From positions 62,001 to 126,000 of the forward strand of contig JAXMOA010000014.1 in NCBI GenBank assembly GCA_034670145.1: 64,000 nt of DNA. Direction: 5' to 3'. Below are positions 1-8,210 of the stretch, piece after piece; within the stretch, counting starts at the first letter, position 1; the number at the start of each line of letters is the position of its first letter. The DNA comes from HXMU1420-2 sp034670145 (GTDB lineage: Bacteria; Pseudomonadota; Alphaproteobacteria; Rhodobacterales; Rhodobacteraceae). The notes under the pieces are model-generated. The model did not search any database. It saw only the letters and a program-made list of their open reading frames with translations, and was not told where the DNA came from. A program made the position numbers and the translations under genes.

Positions 1-903
1 GGACAGGAAGTTGTTGTAGATCCCCGCGCCCAGAATGATGAGGAAGATCATGGCTGTTGATCCGGCGGTGGTCAGTATCGCCTGGGACAGGCGGGACCAG
101 CTCATCTCTCCGGCGAGCAGCGCCACCAGCCCGGTGCCGGCGGCGCCAATGGCGGCGGCCTCGGTCGGGGTGAAGATACCACCGTAGATGCCACCGACGA
201 CGACGACAAAGATGACGATCACCGGCCAGACCTTGCCCAGGGCGACCAGGCGTTCGGCCCATGGCACGCGGTCCTTTACGGCGGCGGAATTGGGTGACAC
301 GCGGACCCAGATCGAGATTGTGACCATATATCCGATGGCGGCGAGAATCCCCGGCAGCAGGGCGGCGACGAAGAGTTTTTCGATATTCTGCTCGGCCAGG
401 ATGGCATAGATCACCAGGATGACCGAGGGCGGAATCAGGATGCCCAGCGTACCGCCGGCTGCCAATGCGCCGGTGGCCAGTGATCCGGGATAGCCGTAGC
501 GGCGCAGCTCGGGCAGGGCGACCTGGCCCATTGTGGCGGCGGTGGCCAGGGACGATCCGCAGATTGCGCCGAAGCCGGCACAGGCCCCCACGGCGGACAT
601 GGCCACGCCACCGCGCCGGTGACCCAGAAAGCTTTCGGCTGCGCGAAACAGGGCGGCGGACATGCCCGAGAGCGTGGCGAACTGGCCCATCAGCAGGAAC
701 AGGGGGATGATGGAGAAGGAATAGTTCGAGAAGGTGCCGTAGGTCAGCGTCTTGAGCTGATTGAGGGTCATCATGGGGGTGCCGATCACCAGATAGGTGC
801 CGGTGACGCCGACCCCGATCATGGCCAGGCCAATCGGGGCGCGCAGGAAGACCAGCAGCAGGAGAACGGGAAACGACCAGATGGCCAGTTCGAAAGGAGA
901 CAT
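1..903 (-). CDS. TRAP transporter large permease, DctM type (partial)
   Basis: This is the large membrane subunit of a tripartite ATP-independent periplasmic transporter, which uses an ion gradient to import an organic acid. The first 301 codons are present and the C-terminus lies beyond the left edge. The N-terminus (MSPFELAIWSFPVLLLLVFL) and later hydrophobic stretches fit the DctM family, usually about 425 residues with many membrane spans. It starts 9 bp after the DctQ stop, so it is the last of the DctP-Q-M genes transcribed leftward. The substrate is unknown. The neighbouring aromatic-degradation genes suggest an aromatic or related carboxylate, which is inference. Confidence 0.85.
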   Translation of the reverse strand, partial: MSPFELAIWSFPVLLLLVFLRAPIGLAMIGVGVTGTYLVIGTPMMTLNQLKTLTYGTFSNYSFSIIPLFLLMGQFATLSGMSAALFRAAESFLGHRRGGVAMSAVGACAGFGAICGSSLATAATMGQVALPELRRYGYPGSLATGALAAGGTLGILIPPSVILVIYAILAEQNIEKLFVAALLPGILAAIGYMVTISIWVRVSPNSAAVKDRVPWAERLVALGKVWPVIVIFVVVVGGIYGGIFTPTEAAAIGAAGTGLVALLAGEMSWSRLSQAILTTAGSTAMIFLIILGAGIYNNFLS

Positions 904-912
904 CGCGGGACC

Positions 913-1425
913 TCAGTCGTCGATCCCGGCCAGACGGCGGCCGGAACGCAGGATGCAGAAAAGGGAGACGATGACGAACCCGGCCGCGCCGATCAGACCG
1001 GCGGCGTATCCTTGCCAAACCGGGATCTGGGCGATGAGGGTGGTTTCGCCGTAAGAGAGTTTGTCCTGCATGCCCAGATAGAGCCTTTGGGTGCCGATGT
1101 AGGCGACAAAGCACATGGCGATGTTGAAGAGCAGGTCCAGGGTGCGGTCCATCACCGGGGGGATGACGGTTTGAAACAGGTCAACCTTGGCGTGGGCCTC
1201 TTGGTATTGGGCCCAGGGCAGGAAGGCAAAGATGGCGGCGGCCATGCCGATTTCGGTGAAATCATAGATGCCCCGGATCGGGCCCAGCCCGATGTCCAGC
1301 GGCACAAAGGCGCGTCCGGCGATCGAGATACATGTCATCAGGATCACAGCCAGAAGGGTCGCCCCACCCGCAAAGGCAAGGAGGCGGGCCAACAGGCCGA
1401 TTGCGCGATCAAGGTGTTGGTACAT
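913..1425 (-). CDS. TRAP transporter small permease, DctQ type
   Basis: The 170-residue product has about four hydrophobic segments, beginning with MYQHLDRAIGLLARLLAF, as expected for the DctQ subunit that bridges the large permease. The open frame extends much further upstream, but the ATG at 1425 is preferred because GGGAGGGTGGA lies just before it and the family is normally 160-190 residues. It sits between the DctP-type binding protein (72 bp upstream) and DctM (9 bp downstream), so the three form one leftward operon. Confidence 0.85.
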   Translation of the reverse strand: MYQHLDRAIGLLARLLAFAGGATLLAVILMTCISIAGRAFVPLDIGLGPIRGIYDFTEIGMAAAIFAFLPWAQYQEAHAKVDLFQTVIPPVMDRTLDLLFNIAMCFVAYIGTQRLYLGMQDKLSYGETTLIAQIPVWQGYAAGLIGAAGFVIVSLFCILRSGRRLAGIDD

Positions 1426-1496
1426 TCCACCCTCCCATGGAAATGAGGCGCGGGGGAAGGGTGCTCTCCCTCCCCCCGCGCCGGGATCTGGCGGAT

Positions 1497-2534
1497 TTAA
1501 CCGCCGTGCTTGACGATCAGGTCTTTGGCCTGCTGGATCAGGGCGGCACCGTCGATGCCTTTGGCTTCCATATCGGCAATCCAGCGGGCGACGACGGGTT
1601 CGGACGCGGTTTTCCAGCGGGCGACCTCGGCGGCGTCGAGCTGCACGATGTTGTTGCCGGCCTTGACCGCGATTTCGCGGGCCGGGGCGTCTGCGTCCCA
1701 CATCACCTGGGTGGCGAAGGCCGAGAGTTTGGCGCCGGATTCCGCGTCGATGATGGCCTTGAGGTCATCTGGCAGGGAGTCATAGCTGTTCTTGTTCATC
1801 ACCAGGACGATGGCAGCTGTGTAGAGTGCTTCGTCTCCGGTGAATTCGGTGTGGTTGCTGACCAGTTCGGACAGGCGCACGGCGGGGGTGACCTCCCATG
1901 GGATCACGGTGCCTTTGACGACACCTTTGGACAGGGCCTCGGGGATGGCGGGCAGAGGCATGCCGACCGGTTCGGCGCCCAGTTCGGACAGCAGGTCATT
2001 GATGACGCGGGTTGGGCCGCGCATGGTCAGACCTTTCATGTCTTCGAGGGTGTTGACGCCGTCTTTGGTGTGGACCACGCCGGGGCCGTGGACCCAGGCG
2101 CCCAGAACCTTGACGTCCTTGTATTCGTTGTTCTGCCAGTCGGTTTCGACCATTTCCCAATAGGCTTTGGCGGTTGCGACCGGGTTGGTCATCATGAAGG
2201 GCAGTTCGAAGACTTCGGTCCGTGGGAAGCGGCCTGGGGTATAGCCGACCACGGTCATGGTGATGTCCACAACGCCATCGCGGGCCTGGTCCATCAGCTC
2301 GGGCGGGCGACCGCCCAGGGACATGGCGTCAAAATGCTGGATCTTGATGCGGCCTTCCGAGGCCTTTTCCACTTCGGCGGCCCAGGGTTTGAGGATTTGC
2401 GCGGGCACGGTGGCGGGTGGTGGCAGGAACTGGTGCAGGCGCAGTGTGACGTCCTGAGCCTGTGTCATGACGGGCTGTATCAGCAGGGCTGTTGCACCGG
2501 CTGCCAGTGTTTTCAGAAAATCGATCCGTTTCAT
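1497..2534 (-). CDS. TRAP transporter substrate-binding protein, DctP type
   Basis: This 345-residue periplasmic binding protein starts with a signal sequence (MKRIDFLKTLAAGATALL then QPVMTQAQD). The mature part begins with DVTLRLHQFLPPPATVPAQ, typical of DctP-family receptors. The conserved region TMRGPTRVINDLLSELGAEPVGMPLPAIPEALSKG, here only named by its position around residues 175-210, contains the arginine that usually binds the ligand carboxylate. A ribosome site (GGGAGG) precedes the start. The ligand is not identifiable. It heads the transporter operon and follows a crotonase gene on the same strand. Confidence 0.88.
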   Translation of the reverse strand: MKRIDFLKTLAAGATALLIQPVMTQAQDVTLRLHQFLPPPATVPAQILKPWAAEVEKASEGRIKIQHFDAMSLGGRPPELMDQARDGVVDITMTVVGYTPGRFPRTEVFELPFMMTNPVATAKAYWEMVETDWQNNEYKDVKVLGAWVHGPGVVHTKDGVNTLEDMKGLTMRGPTRVINDLLSELGAEPVGMPLPAIPEALSKGVVKGTVIPWEVTPAVRLSELVSNHTEFTGDEALYTAAIVLVMNKNSYDSLPDDLKAIIDAESGAKLSAFATQVMWDADAPAREIAVKAGNNIVQLDAAEVARWKTASEPVVARWIADMEAKGIDGAALIQQAKDLIVKHGG

Positions 2535-2653
2535 TTGATCCTCCCTAGGGTAAATTACGGGTCTTTTGTTGTGGTCTTGTCGCGTGTGATGCGACGGGCT
2601 GGGGCCGGGGCACTGTCGCAGGGCGAAAGGTGCCTGTTTTGTGCCCTGGTCCC

Positions 2654-3436
2654 TTATCGGAAGTTCGGTGTGCGTTTTTCGAGGAAGGCGCGCAGGCCTT
2701 CCTGGGCGCTGTCGGTGGTTTGCGACATGGCGGCTGCGAGGCTTTCGGTGAACAGCCCGTCGGCGCGGGACATATCGGCGATTCGGGGCAGGGCCTGAAT
2801 CATCAGGTAGTTCGAGAAGGGCGCGTTATCGGCGATCTTGCGGGCGAGCTTTTTGGCCAGTGCCAGCCCTTCGCCTTCGGCAACCGCGTAGTGGGCGAGG
2901 CCAAAGGTGACGCCCTCTTCGGCGTTGAAGGAGCGGCCGGTCAGCATCATTTCGCGCATCCGGTCAGCCCCCAGGATATTGCCGACACGCACGGTTGCGC
3001 CGCCGCCGACAAAGATGCCGCGCCGACCTTCGGGCAGTTGGAAACGCACCGAGGGTTCGGCGATTCGCACGTGGGTTGAGGTCGCGATTTCGAGCCCGCC
3101 GCCGATGACGGCGCCGGTCAGTACAGAGAGCACAGGCAAGCCGCCGCTTTCGATCAGATCTGCAACCCGATGCCAGTTGCGCGAGTGAAACACGGTTTCC
3201 TCGGGGGTGCGGTGCTGTTGTTCGGCCAGGTCCAGCCCAGAGCAGAAATGCCCGCCTTCGCCGCGCAGGATGACAGCGTTGATGCCTTTGGGCGGGGCGG
3301 AAAAGAACGCGTCCAGTTCGGCGACGAGGGCGTCGTTCATTGCGTTGCGTTTGTCCGGGCGGTCAAACACGATTGTTGCAATGTCGCCGTCGATTTCGAT
3401 GCGGGTCACCGATTGTTTGGTGGCGCTGTCCTGCAT
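2654..3436 (-). CDS. Enoyl-CoA hydratase/isomerase (crotonase) family protein
   Basis: The 260-residue crotonase-fold protein has the two oxyanion-hole segments GGHFCSGLDL and GAVIGGGLEIA. The frame is open six codons further to a TTG, but the ATG at 3436 has AGGAG eight bases upstream and is chosen. Crotonases hydrate, isomerise or cleave acyl-CoA esters. In an aromatic cluster the role could be side-chain shortening of a hydroxycinnamoyl-CoA, which is inference, since no CoA ligase is next to it. It is the first gene of a leftward unit with the TRAP transporter 120 bp downstream, and is divergent from the amidohydrolase. Confidence 0.8.
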   Translation of the reverse strand: MQDSATKQSVTRIEIDGDIATIVFDRPDKRNAMNDALVAELDAFFSAPPKGINAVILRGEGGHFCSGLDLAEQQHRTPEETVFHSRNWHRVADLIESGGLPVLSVLTGAVIGGGLEIATSTHVRIAEPSVRFQLPEGRRGIFVGGGATVRVGNILGADRMREMMLTGRSFNAEEGVTFGLAHYAVAEGEGLALAKKLARKIADNAPFSNYLMIQALPRIADMSRADGLFTESLAAAMSQTTDSAQEGLRAFLEKRTPNFR

Positions 3437-3463
3437 TGGTGCGTGCTCCTGCAATATTAATGT

Positions 3464-3492
3464 GGAAATTGTTGTACAGGTAAACAGTTTCC
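3464..3492. promoter_or_regulatory. Imperfect inverted repeat in a divergent promoter region
   Basis: Two ten-base half sites, GGAAATTGTT and AACAGTTTCC, face each other across nine bases with one mismatch. A nested TACAG/CTGTA pair overlaps them (3475-3479 and 3493-3497). The element lies in the 104-bp gap between the crotonase and the amidohydrolase, so a bound regulator could control both directions. No regulator gene is directly adjacent. The AraC gene at 5653-6504 is the nearest candidate. Confidence 0.4.
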
Positions 3493-3540
3493 CTGTATAG
3501 CCTTTAATCAGTTAACGGGATTTCTGGACGGGAGGCGGAT

Positions 3541-4428
3541 ATGGTCGACTTTAGCAAGGTGAAGGCGATTGATTTTCATACGCATGCAGAGGAGCCCTGC
3601 AATCATGGCCGCGATGACGGCTATAATGAGTTTCAGGCGGGCATGGCGGCGTATTTTCGCAATCCGGCAGGTGTGGACGGCATGTTGCCGACGGTTCAGG
3701 ACACGGCGAGCTATTACCGCGAGCGCAATATTGCGGCGGTTATCTTTCCGGTGGATGCGGAGCGCGAGACCGGGTTTCGCCGCTATTCGAACGAGGAAGT
3801 GGCCGGGATCTGCGCCGAGAATGACGATATCCTGATCCCGTTCGCCTCGATTGATCCGCACAAGGGCAAGGCCGGTGCGCGGGAGGTCAAGCGGCTGGTG
3901 CGCGATTTTGGCGTGCGGGGTTTCAAGTTTCATCCGACGATGCAGGGGTTTTTCCCCAATGACCGCGAGGCCTGTTACACGGTGCTGGAGGCCTGCGCCG
4001 AAGAGGGGGTCATCACGCTGTTTCATACCGGGCAGACGGGTGTCGGCTCTGGTATGCGGGGCGGTATGGGGATGCGGTTGAAATACTCCAACCCGATGCA
4101 TCTGGATGATGTGGCGGTGGATTTCCCGGATATGCCGATCGTTCTGGCGCATCCTTCGTTCCCCTGGACCGAAGAGGGGCTGGCCGTTGCCCAGCACAAG
4201 CCGAATGTTTACTATGACATGTCAGGCTGGTCGCCCAAATACTTCCCCGAGGTGTTTGTGCGCTATGCCAATTCGATCCTGAAAAAGAAGATGTTGTTCG
4301 GGTCGGATTGGCCGGCGATCACACCGGATCGCTGGTTGAAGGATTTTGAGGAGGTTGGTTTCAAGGACGAGGTACGGCCCTTGATCCTCAAGGAAAACGC
4401 GTTGCGTATTCTGGGAGAAACAGCCTGA
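3541..4428 (+). CDS. Amidohydrolase family protein, ACMSD/resorcylate-decarboxylase type
   Basis: The 295-residue TIM-barrel metal enzyme shows the expected ligands in order: HxH at residues 13 and 15 (DFHTHAEEP), His162 (LFHTGQTG), His204 (VLAHPSFPW) and Asp256 (FGSDWP). This pattern fits the amidohydrolase-2 family, which includes non-oxidative aromatic decarboxylases and lactone hydrolases. GGGAGG lies before the ATG. A P450 gene follows 37 bp later on the same strand, so the two are probably co-transcribed and act on the same compound. The substrate cannot be assigned. Confidence 0.8.
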   Translation: MVDFSKVKAIDFHTHAEEPCNHGRDDGYNEFQAGMAAYFRNPAGVDGMLPTVQDTASYYRERNIAAVIFPVDAERETGFRRYSNEEVAGICAENDDILIPFASIDPHKGKAGAREVKRLVRDFGVRGFKFHPTMQGFFPNDREACYTVLEACAEEGVITLFHTGQTGVGSGMRGGMGMRLKYSNPMHLDDVAVDFPDMPIVLAHPSFPWTEEGLAVAQHKPNVYYDMSGWSPKYFPEVFVRYANSILKKKMLFGSDWPAITPDRWLKDFEEVGFKDEVRPLILKENALRILGETA

Positions 4429-4465
4429 GGCCTGAATTGGGGGGCTGAGAAGGGAGGAAACGGAC

Positions 4466-5644
4466 ATGTTGGATCTGGCGCCACTGGATGAAGAGATCAC
4501 ACTGCAACAGTTGGATACGGATCCATATCCGATTTACCAGCGTCTGCGCCGGGAGGCGCCGGTGCTGCGTGTGGCCTCGGCGGGTCGGACCCTGCTGACC
4601 AAGGCGGAGGATACGAAATACGTCAAGGACACGCCCGATATCTTCAGCTCGGACGACCCGAACACGCCGATGAAGCGGGCGTTCTGGTCTCATACCCTGA
4701 TGCGCAAGGACGGGGAGGCGCATCGGCGCGAGCGGATGGCGATGGCGCCGGCCTTTGCGGCGAAGGTGATTCAGCAAGACTGGATGCCGCAGTATCAGCG
4801 GATTGCAGAGGACTATGTCGGGCGCCTGCCGCGGGGCGAGGTGGTTGATCTGTTTCATCTGTTGTCGGGCGCCTATGCGGCGCGCGGTCTGGCGATCCTG
4901 TTGGGGATGGAAGAGGCCAGCGACGACGAGATGATGGAGTGGTCGCAGGCCCTGATCGAGGGGGCGGGCAACTTTGGCTGGCGGGATGAGCCCTTTGCGC
5001 GGGCGGATCGCGCGAATGAGGGGGTGCATGCGCTGTTGGATCGCATCCAGGATCGCCATCGTGCCGCGCCCAACAACTCGGCCTTTTCCGTTATGCTGAA
5101 TGCGGATGATCCGATTGAGATGAAGCAGATCTATGCCAACATCAAGATCGCCATTGGTGGAGGGATCAATGAGCCTCGGGATGCGCTGAATACGATTCTT
5201 TATGGTTTGTTGACCCATCCGGACCAGTTGGAAGAGGTGCGGCGCAATGCGGATTGGGACAAGGCGTTCGAAGAGGGCGTGCGTTGGGTCGCGCCGATTC
5301 AGGCGTCGTCGCGGCTGGTGACGGAGGAAACCGAGATTCGCGGGTGTTTGATCCCCAAGGGGGATACGGTGATGACCATTCAGGCCAGTGCGAACCGGGA
5401 CGAAGATGTGTTCGAGGATGGCGAGGCGTTCAATGTGTACCGCCCGAAGGGGGCGCATCAGGCCTTTGGCAATGGGCCGCATTTTTGTCAGGGCACGCAT
5501 GTTGCGCGGCGGGCGGTGGGCAAGGTGATGCTGCCGATGTTGTTTGACCGGTTCCCGAACATGTCGATCCCGGACAGGTCGCAGGTGATCTGGCGCGGTT
5601 TCGGGTTTCGCGGGCCGGTGCAGATCCCGGTGTTGTTGCAGTAG
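4466..5644 (+). CDS. Cytochrome P450 with atypical I-helix
   Basis: The 392-residue soluble bacterial P450 has the K-helix ExxR at residues 270-273 and the heme-ligand motif FGNGPHFCQGTHVAR with Cys341. The I-helix oxygen-activating segment, normally (A/G)Gx(D/E)T(T/S), reads GGGINEPRD at 231-239, so the usual threonine is missing. GGAGG precedes the ATG. No ferredoxin or ferredoxin reductase gene is nearby, so electrons must come from elsewhere. With pobA close by, O-demethylation or hydroxylation of an aromatic acid is plausible but unproven. Confidence 0.9.
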   Translation: MLDLAPLDEEITLQQLDTDPYPIYQRLRREAPVLRVASAGRTLLTKAEDTKYVKDTPDIFSSDDPNTPMKRAFWSHTLMRKDGEAHRRERMAMAPAFAAKVIQQDWMPQYQRIAEDYVGRLPRGEVVDLFHLLSGAYAARGLAILLGMEEASDDEMMEWSQALIEGAGNFGWRDEPFARADRANEGVHALLDRIQDRHRAAPNNSAFSVMLNADDPIEMKQIYANIKIAIGGGINEPRDALNTILYGLLTHPDQLEEVRRNADWDKAFEEGVRWVAPIQASSRLVTEETEIRGCLIPKGDTVMTIQASANRDEDVFEDGEAFNVYRPKGAHQAFGNGPHFCQGTHVARRAVGKVMLPMLFDRFPNMSIPDRSQVIWRGFGFRGPVQIPVLLQ

Positions 5645-5652
5645 ACGCGTGG

Positions 5653-6504
5653 TCAGTCGGTGAACTGGGCCCTGTATTGGGTCGGAGTGCGCTGGCGGGA
5701 TTTCTGGAACCGTTTGGTGAAATATGACGGATCCGCATAGCCCAGCCGGTAGCCTATTTCGCTGACCGGCGTTTGGGTGAAGGCCAGCAGGCGGCAGGCC
5801 TCTTGCATGATGGTGCGTTCGATATAGGCTGTGGCGCCCAGCCCGGCGGCGGTGCGGCACAGGCGGCTGAGGTGGCCGGTGGTGATGGCCAGTTGCGAGG
5901 CATAGTCGGAGGCGGTCCAGCCTTCGCTCATGTGATCGAGGATCAATTGGTCCAGCCGGTTCAGGCGGGATTCGGCGCCTTGCGGGCGTGGGGTGGTGCG
6001 GGCGTGGGCTGTTTCGGCGATCAGGCTCAGCATGGAATGTGCCAGACTGATGGCACGTTGGATGCGAAAGCTGCTGCGGCTGCGGCTGGCGGAATTCAGC
6101 AGGTCGGCGAGGGTTTCGAGCGCCGGGCTGATCTGTCCGGCGACGGGGTGAGCCAAGGCGTTGCGCAGGTCGGCTGTGGCCGGGGCGAGGGTGTTGACCA
6201 CGTCGCTGCGCATAGAGATGACATGGCCGGACGTTTCGGGCACGAATTCGAATCTGTGAACGCAAAGTGCTGGTACATATAGAAAATCAGAGGGGTTGAG
6301 GGTCAGGCGGGTGTTGTCTATCGCGGCCTCGATCCCGCCGCTTTCGATCAGGAACAATTGCGCCAGATGGGCGTGGCGGTGGGCCGATATGCGCCAGTCA
6401 TGCACCGGGGCGCGGGCCGAGAATTGTTCGCAATGCACGACATCGGGGAATTGGTCGGTTTCGCCGTAGAGCGAAAATACCGGGATGTTGGAGGTCATGG
6501 TCAT
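5653..6504 (-). CDS. AraC family transcriptional regulator (PobR-like)
   Basis: The 283-residue protein has an N-terminal cupin-like sensor (HRHAHLAQLFLIESGG near residue 42) and a C-terminal AraC double helix-turn-helix from about residue 180 (WTASDYASQLAITTGHLSRL; GYADPSYFTKRFQKSRQRTP). It is divergent from pobA with a gap of about 100 bp, the arrangement seen for AraC-type PobR activators of 4-hydroxybenzoate hydroxylase. Assigning it to pobA control rests on position. It ends 8 bp from the P450 stop in convergent orientation, so it could also affect the P450 unit. Confidence 0.85.
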   Translation of the reverse strand: MTMTSNIPVFSLYGETDQFPDVVHCEQFSARAPVHDWRISAHRHAHLAQLFLIESGGIEAAIDNTRLTLNPSDFLYVPALCVHRFEFVPETSGHVISMRSDVVNTLAPATADLRNALAHPVAGQISPALETLADLLNSASRSRSSFRIQRAISLAHSMLSLIAETAHARTTPRPQGAESRLNRLDQLILDHMSEGWTASDYASQLAITTGHLSRLCRTAAGLGATAYIERTIMQEACRLLAFTQTPVSEIGYRLGYADPSYFTKRFQKSRQRTPTQYRAQFTD

Positions 6505-6607
6505 GCACGATTATTACCAGAAGTCGCGCGCAGCGTCTATTCCTGAGCGTTGCCGGATTGGCTAGTTTGCGTGGATTGATGGAGCGCGTTGACAGGTGGG
6601 GAGCGTC

Positions 6608-7777
6608 ATGAAGACCCAGGTTGCAATTATTGGTGGCGGACCCTCTGGTTTGTTGTTGTCGCAATTGTTGAACAAATCGGGGGTCGATACCGTGATCCTC
6701 GAACGATCAAGCCGGGCGCATGTGCTGAGCCGGATCCGGGCGGGCGTGCTGGAGTGGGGCACGGTGCAGATGCTGGAAGAGGCCGGCGTGTCCAGGCGGA
6801 TGCTGCGCGAGGGCATTCCGCATGATGGCTGTTTCCTGACGGATGATGATCTGATGGTTCGGATCAATTTCAAGGAGCTGACCGGCAAAAGCGTGATGGT
6901 TTATGGCCAGACCGAAGTGACGCGGGATCTGTATGAGGCCCAGGACGACATGGGCACGACCATCGTGCATGGGGTCGAGGATGTCGTGATCAACGATGCC
7001 GACAGCACCAGCCCCTCTGTGGAGTACACGGTGGATGGGGTGCGTCAGACCTTGCAGGCCGATTATGTGGCGGGTTGTGATGGCTTCCACGGGGTGAGCC
7101 GGAACACGATCCCCGCTGAAAAGCGGCGGGCCTTCGAGCGGGTTTATCCGTTTGGTTGGTTGGGTGTTCTGTCGCGCACGCCGCCTGCCAATCATGAATT
7201 GATCTATGCCAGCTCTGCCAATGGCTTTGCCCTGGCCTCGATGCGGAATGAAAAGCTGAGCCGGTATTATGTGCAGGTGCCGCTGACCGACAAAGTCGAA
7301 GAGTGGAGCGATGACCGGTTCTGGACCAAGCTGAAGTCCTGTCTGCCTGTCGATGTGGCGCAGAGTATGATCACCGGCCCGTCGATTGAAAAATCAATTG
7401 CGCCGTTGCGGTCGTTTGTGAACGAGCCGCTGCGCTGGGGGCGTTTGTTTCTGGTCGGGGATGCGACGCATATTGTGCCGCCGACCGGGGCCAAGGGTTT
7501 GAACCTGGCGGTGTCGGATGTCTATTACCTGCACCATGCGTTGATTGACGCGCTGCGCAAGGATGACATGGCCGGAATTGATGCCTATTCCGAGCGCGCT
7601 TTGGCGCGGATCTGGAAGGCGATGCGGTTCAGTTGGCAGATGACCACGATGCTGCATCAGTTTGAAGGCGAGGACAGTTTTGCGGCGCAGATGCGCAAGG
7701 CGACCCTGGCGCATCTGGCGCAGTCGCAGACCGCGCGGCGCGATCTGGCCGAAAACTACATCGGATTGCCGTTCTGA
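6608..7777 (+). CDS. pobA: 4-hydroxybenzoate 3-monooxygenase
   Basis: The 389-residue FAD enzyme converts 4-hydroxybenzoate to protocatechuate using NADPH and O2. It opens with MKTQVAIIGGGPSGLLLSQL (GxGxxG) and contains RIRAGVLEWGTV, VYGQTEVTRDL, GCDGFHGVSR, YPFGWLGVL, the GD motif LFLVGDATHIVPPTGAKGLN and the C-terminal AENYIGLPF, matching the Pseudomonas enzyme closely along its whole length. The ATG at 6608 is chosen over an in-frame GTG at 6596 because GGTGGGGAG lies just before it and the family starts there. Its 3' end overlaps the HxlR gene on the other strand by 22 bp. Confidence 0.96.
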   Translation: MKTQVAIIGGGPSGLLLSQLLNKSGVDTVILERSSRAHVLSRIRAGVLEWGTVQMLEEAGVSRRMLREGIPHDGCFLTDDDLMVRINFKELTGKSVMVYGQTEVTRDLYEAQDDMGTTIVHGVEDVVINDADSTSPSVEYTVDGVRQTLQADYVAGCDGFHGVSRNTIPAEKRRAFERVYPFGWLGVLSRTPPANHELIYASSANGFALASMRNEKLSRYYVQVPLTDKVEEWSDDRFWTKLKSCLPVDVAQSMITGPSIEKSIAPLRSFVNEPLRWGRLFLVGDATHIVPPTGAKGLNLAVSDVYYLHHALIDALRKDDMAGIDAYSERALARIWKAMRFSWQMTTMLHQFEGEDSFAAQMRKATLAHLAQSQTARRDLAENYIGLPF

Positions 7778-8133
7778 GCCTGAGAGGCATCGAAGCTGTT
7801 TTCGATGAAAAGCGCCAGCGCGGCGAGTCGCTGGGCGGCGCCTTTGCCGAAGTCGGTCAGGGAGTATTCCACATGGGGCGGCACGACCTCGAAGGCGCGG
7901 CGGCTCACGATGCCGTCTTCTTCCAGCAGTTTCAGGGTTTGGGACAGCATCCGTTCGCTGACCCCCTGGATGCGGCGACGCAGGTCGCTGAACCGCAGGG
8001 TTTCGCTGTGCAGTGCCAGCAGGACCAGCACGCCCCATTTGCTGGTGACGTGATTCATCATGGCGCGCGACGGGCATTGCGCGCTGAGCACGTCGGCTCT
8101 CAACTCTGGGGATCTGTCCATCGGTTTTTCCAT
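7756..8133 (-). CDS. HxlR family transcriptional regulator (QorR-like)
   Basis: The 125-residue winged-helix protein has the HxlR signature: an N-terminal Cys (SAQCPSRAMMNHVTSKWGVLVLLAL) followed by LRFSDLRRRIQGVSERMLSQTLKLLEEDGIVSR. The Cys of this family often senses quinones or electrophiles. It is divergent from a QorB-like reductase, the same pairing as ytfH/ytfG in E. coli, so control of that gene is likely. Another start four codons inside (8121) is possible. A palindrome spans its own start region. Confidence 0.88.
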   Translation of the reverse strand: MEKPMDRSPELRADVLSAQCPSRAMMNHVTSKWGVLVLLALHSETLRFSDLRRRIQGVSERMLSQTLKLLEEDGIVSRRAFEVVPPHVEYSLTDFGKGAAQRLAALALFIENSFDASQAQNGNPM

Positions 8134-8168
8134 ACTAACAAAAAAGTGCGTACTTCCTTTTCGTTAGT
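8134..8168. promoter_or_regulatory. Palindromic operator candidate between hxlR and qorB-like genes
   Basis: ACTAAC at 8134-8139 is matched by GTTAGT at 8163-8168, with an inner AAGT/ACTT pair at 8144-8147 and 8152-8155. The whole element is symmetric about one centre and begins one base from the hxlR start codon. It sits 43 bp before the start of the downstream gene. This is where an autoregulating HxlR dimer would be expected to bind both promoters. Confidence 0.5.
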
Positions 8169-8210
8169 TAAGGGTTACATCCGTTTCCGTCAACATTTTA
8201 ACGGAGAGAC

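Noticed and set aside
1332..2798. 488-codon plus-strand frame over the DctP gene
   Set aside because: The Gly/His/Asp-rich translation has no domain, and the minus-strand TRAP binding protein with signal peptide is clear.
4388..6265. Long open frame on the minus strand across the P450 and AraC genes
   Set aside because: It runs antisense through a complete P450 with all its motifs and in another frame through the AraC gene. Its Arg/Pro-rich translation is typical of GC-rich shadow frames.
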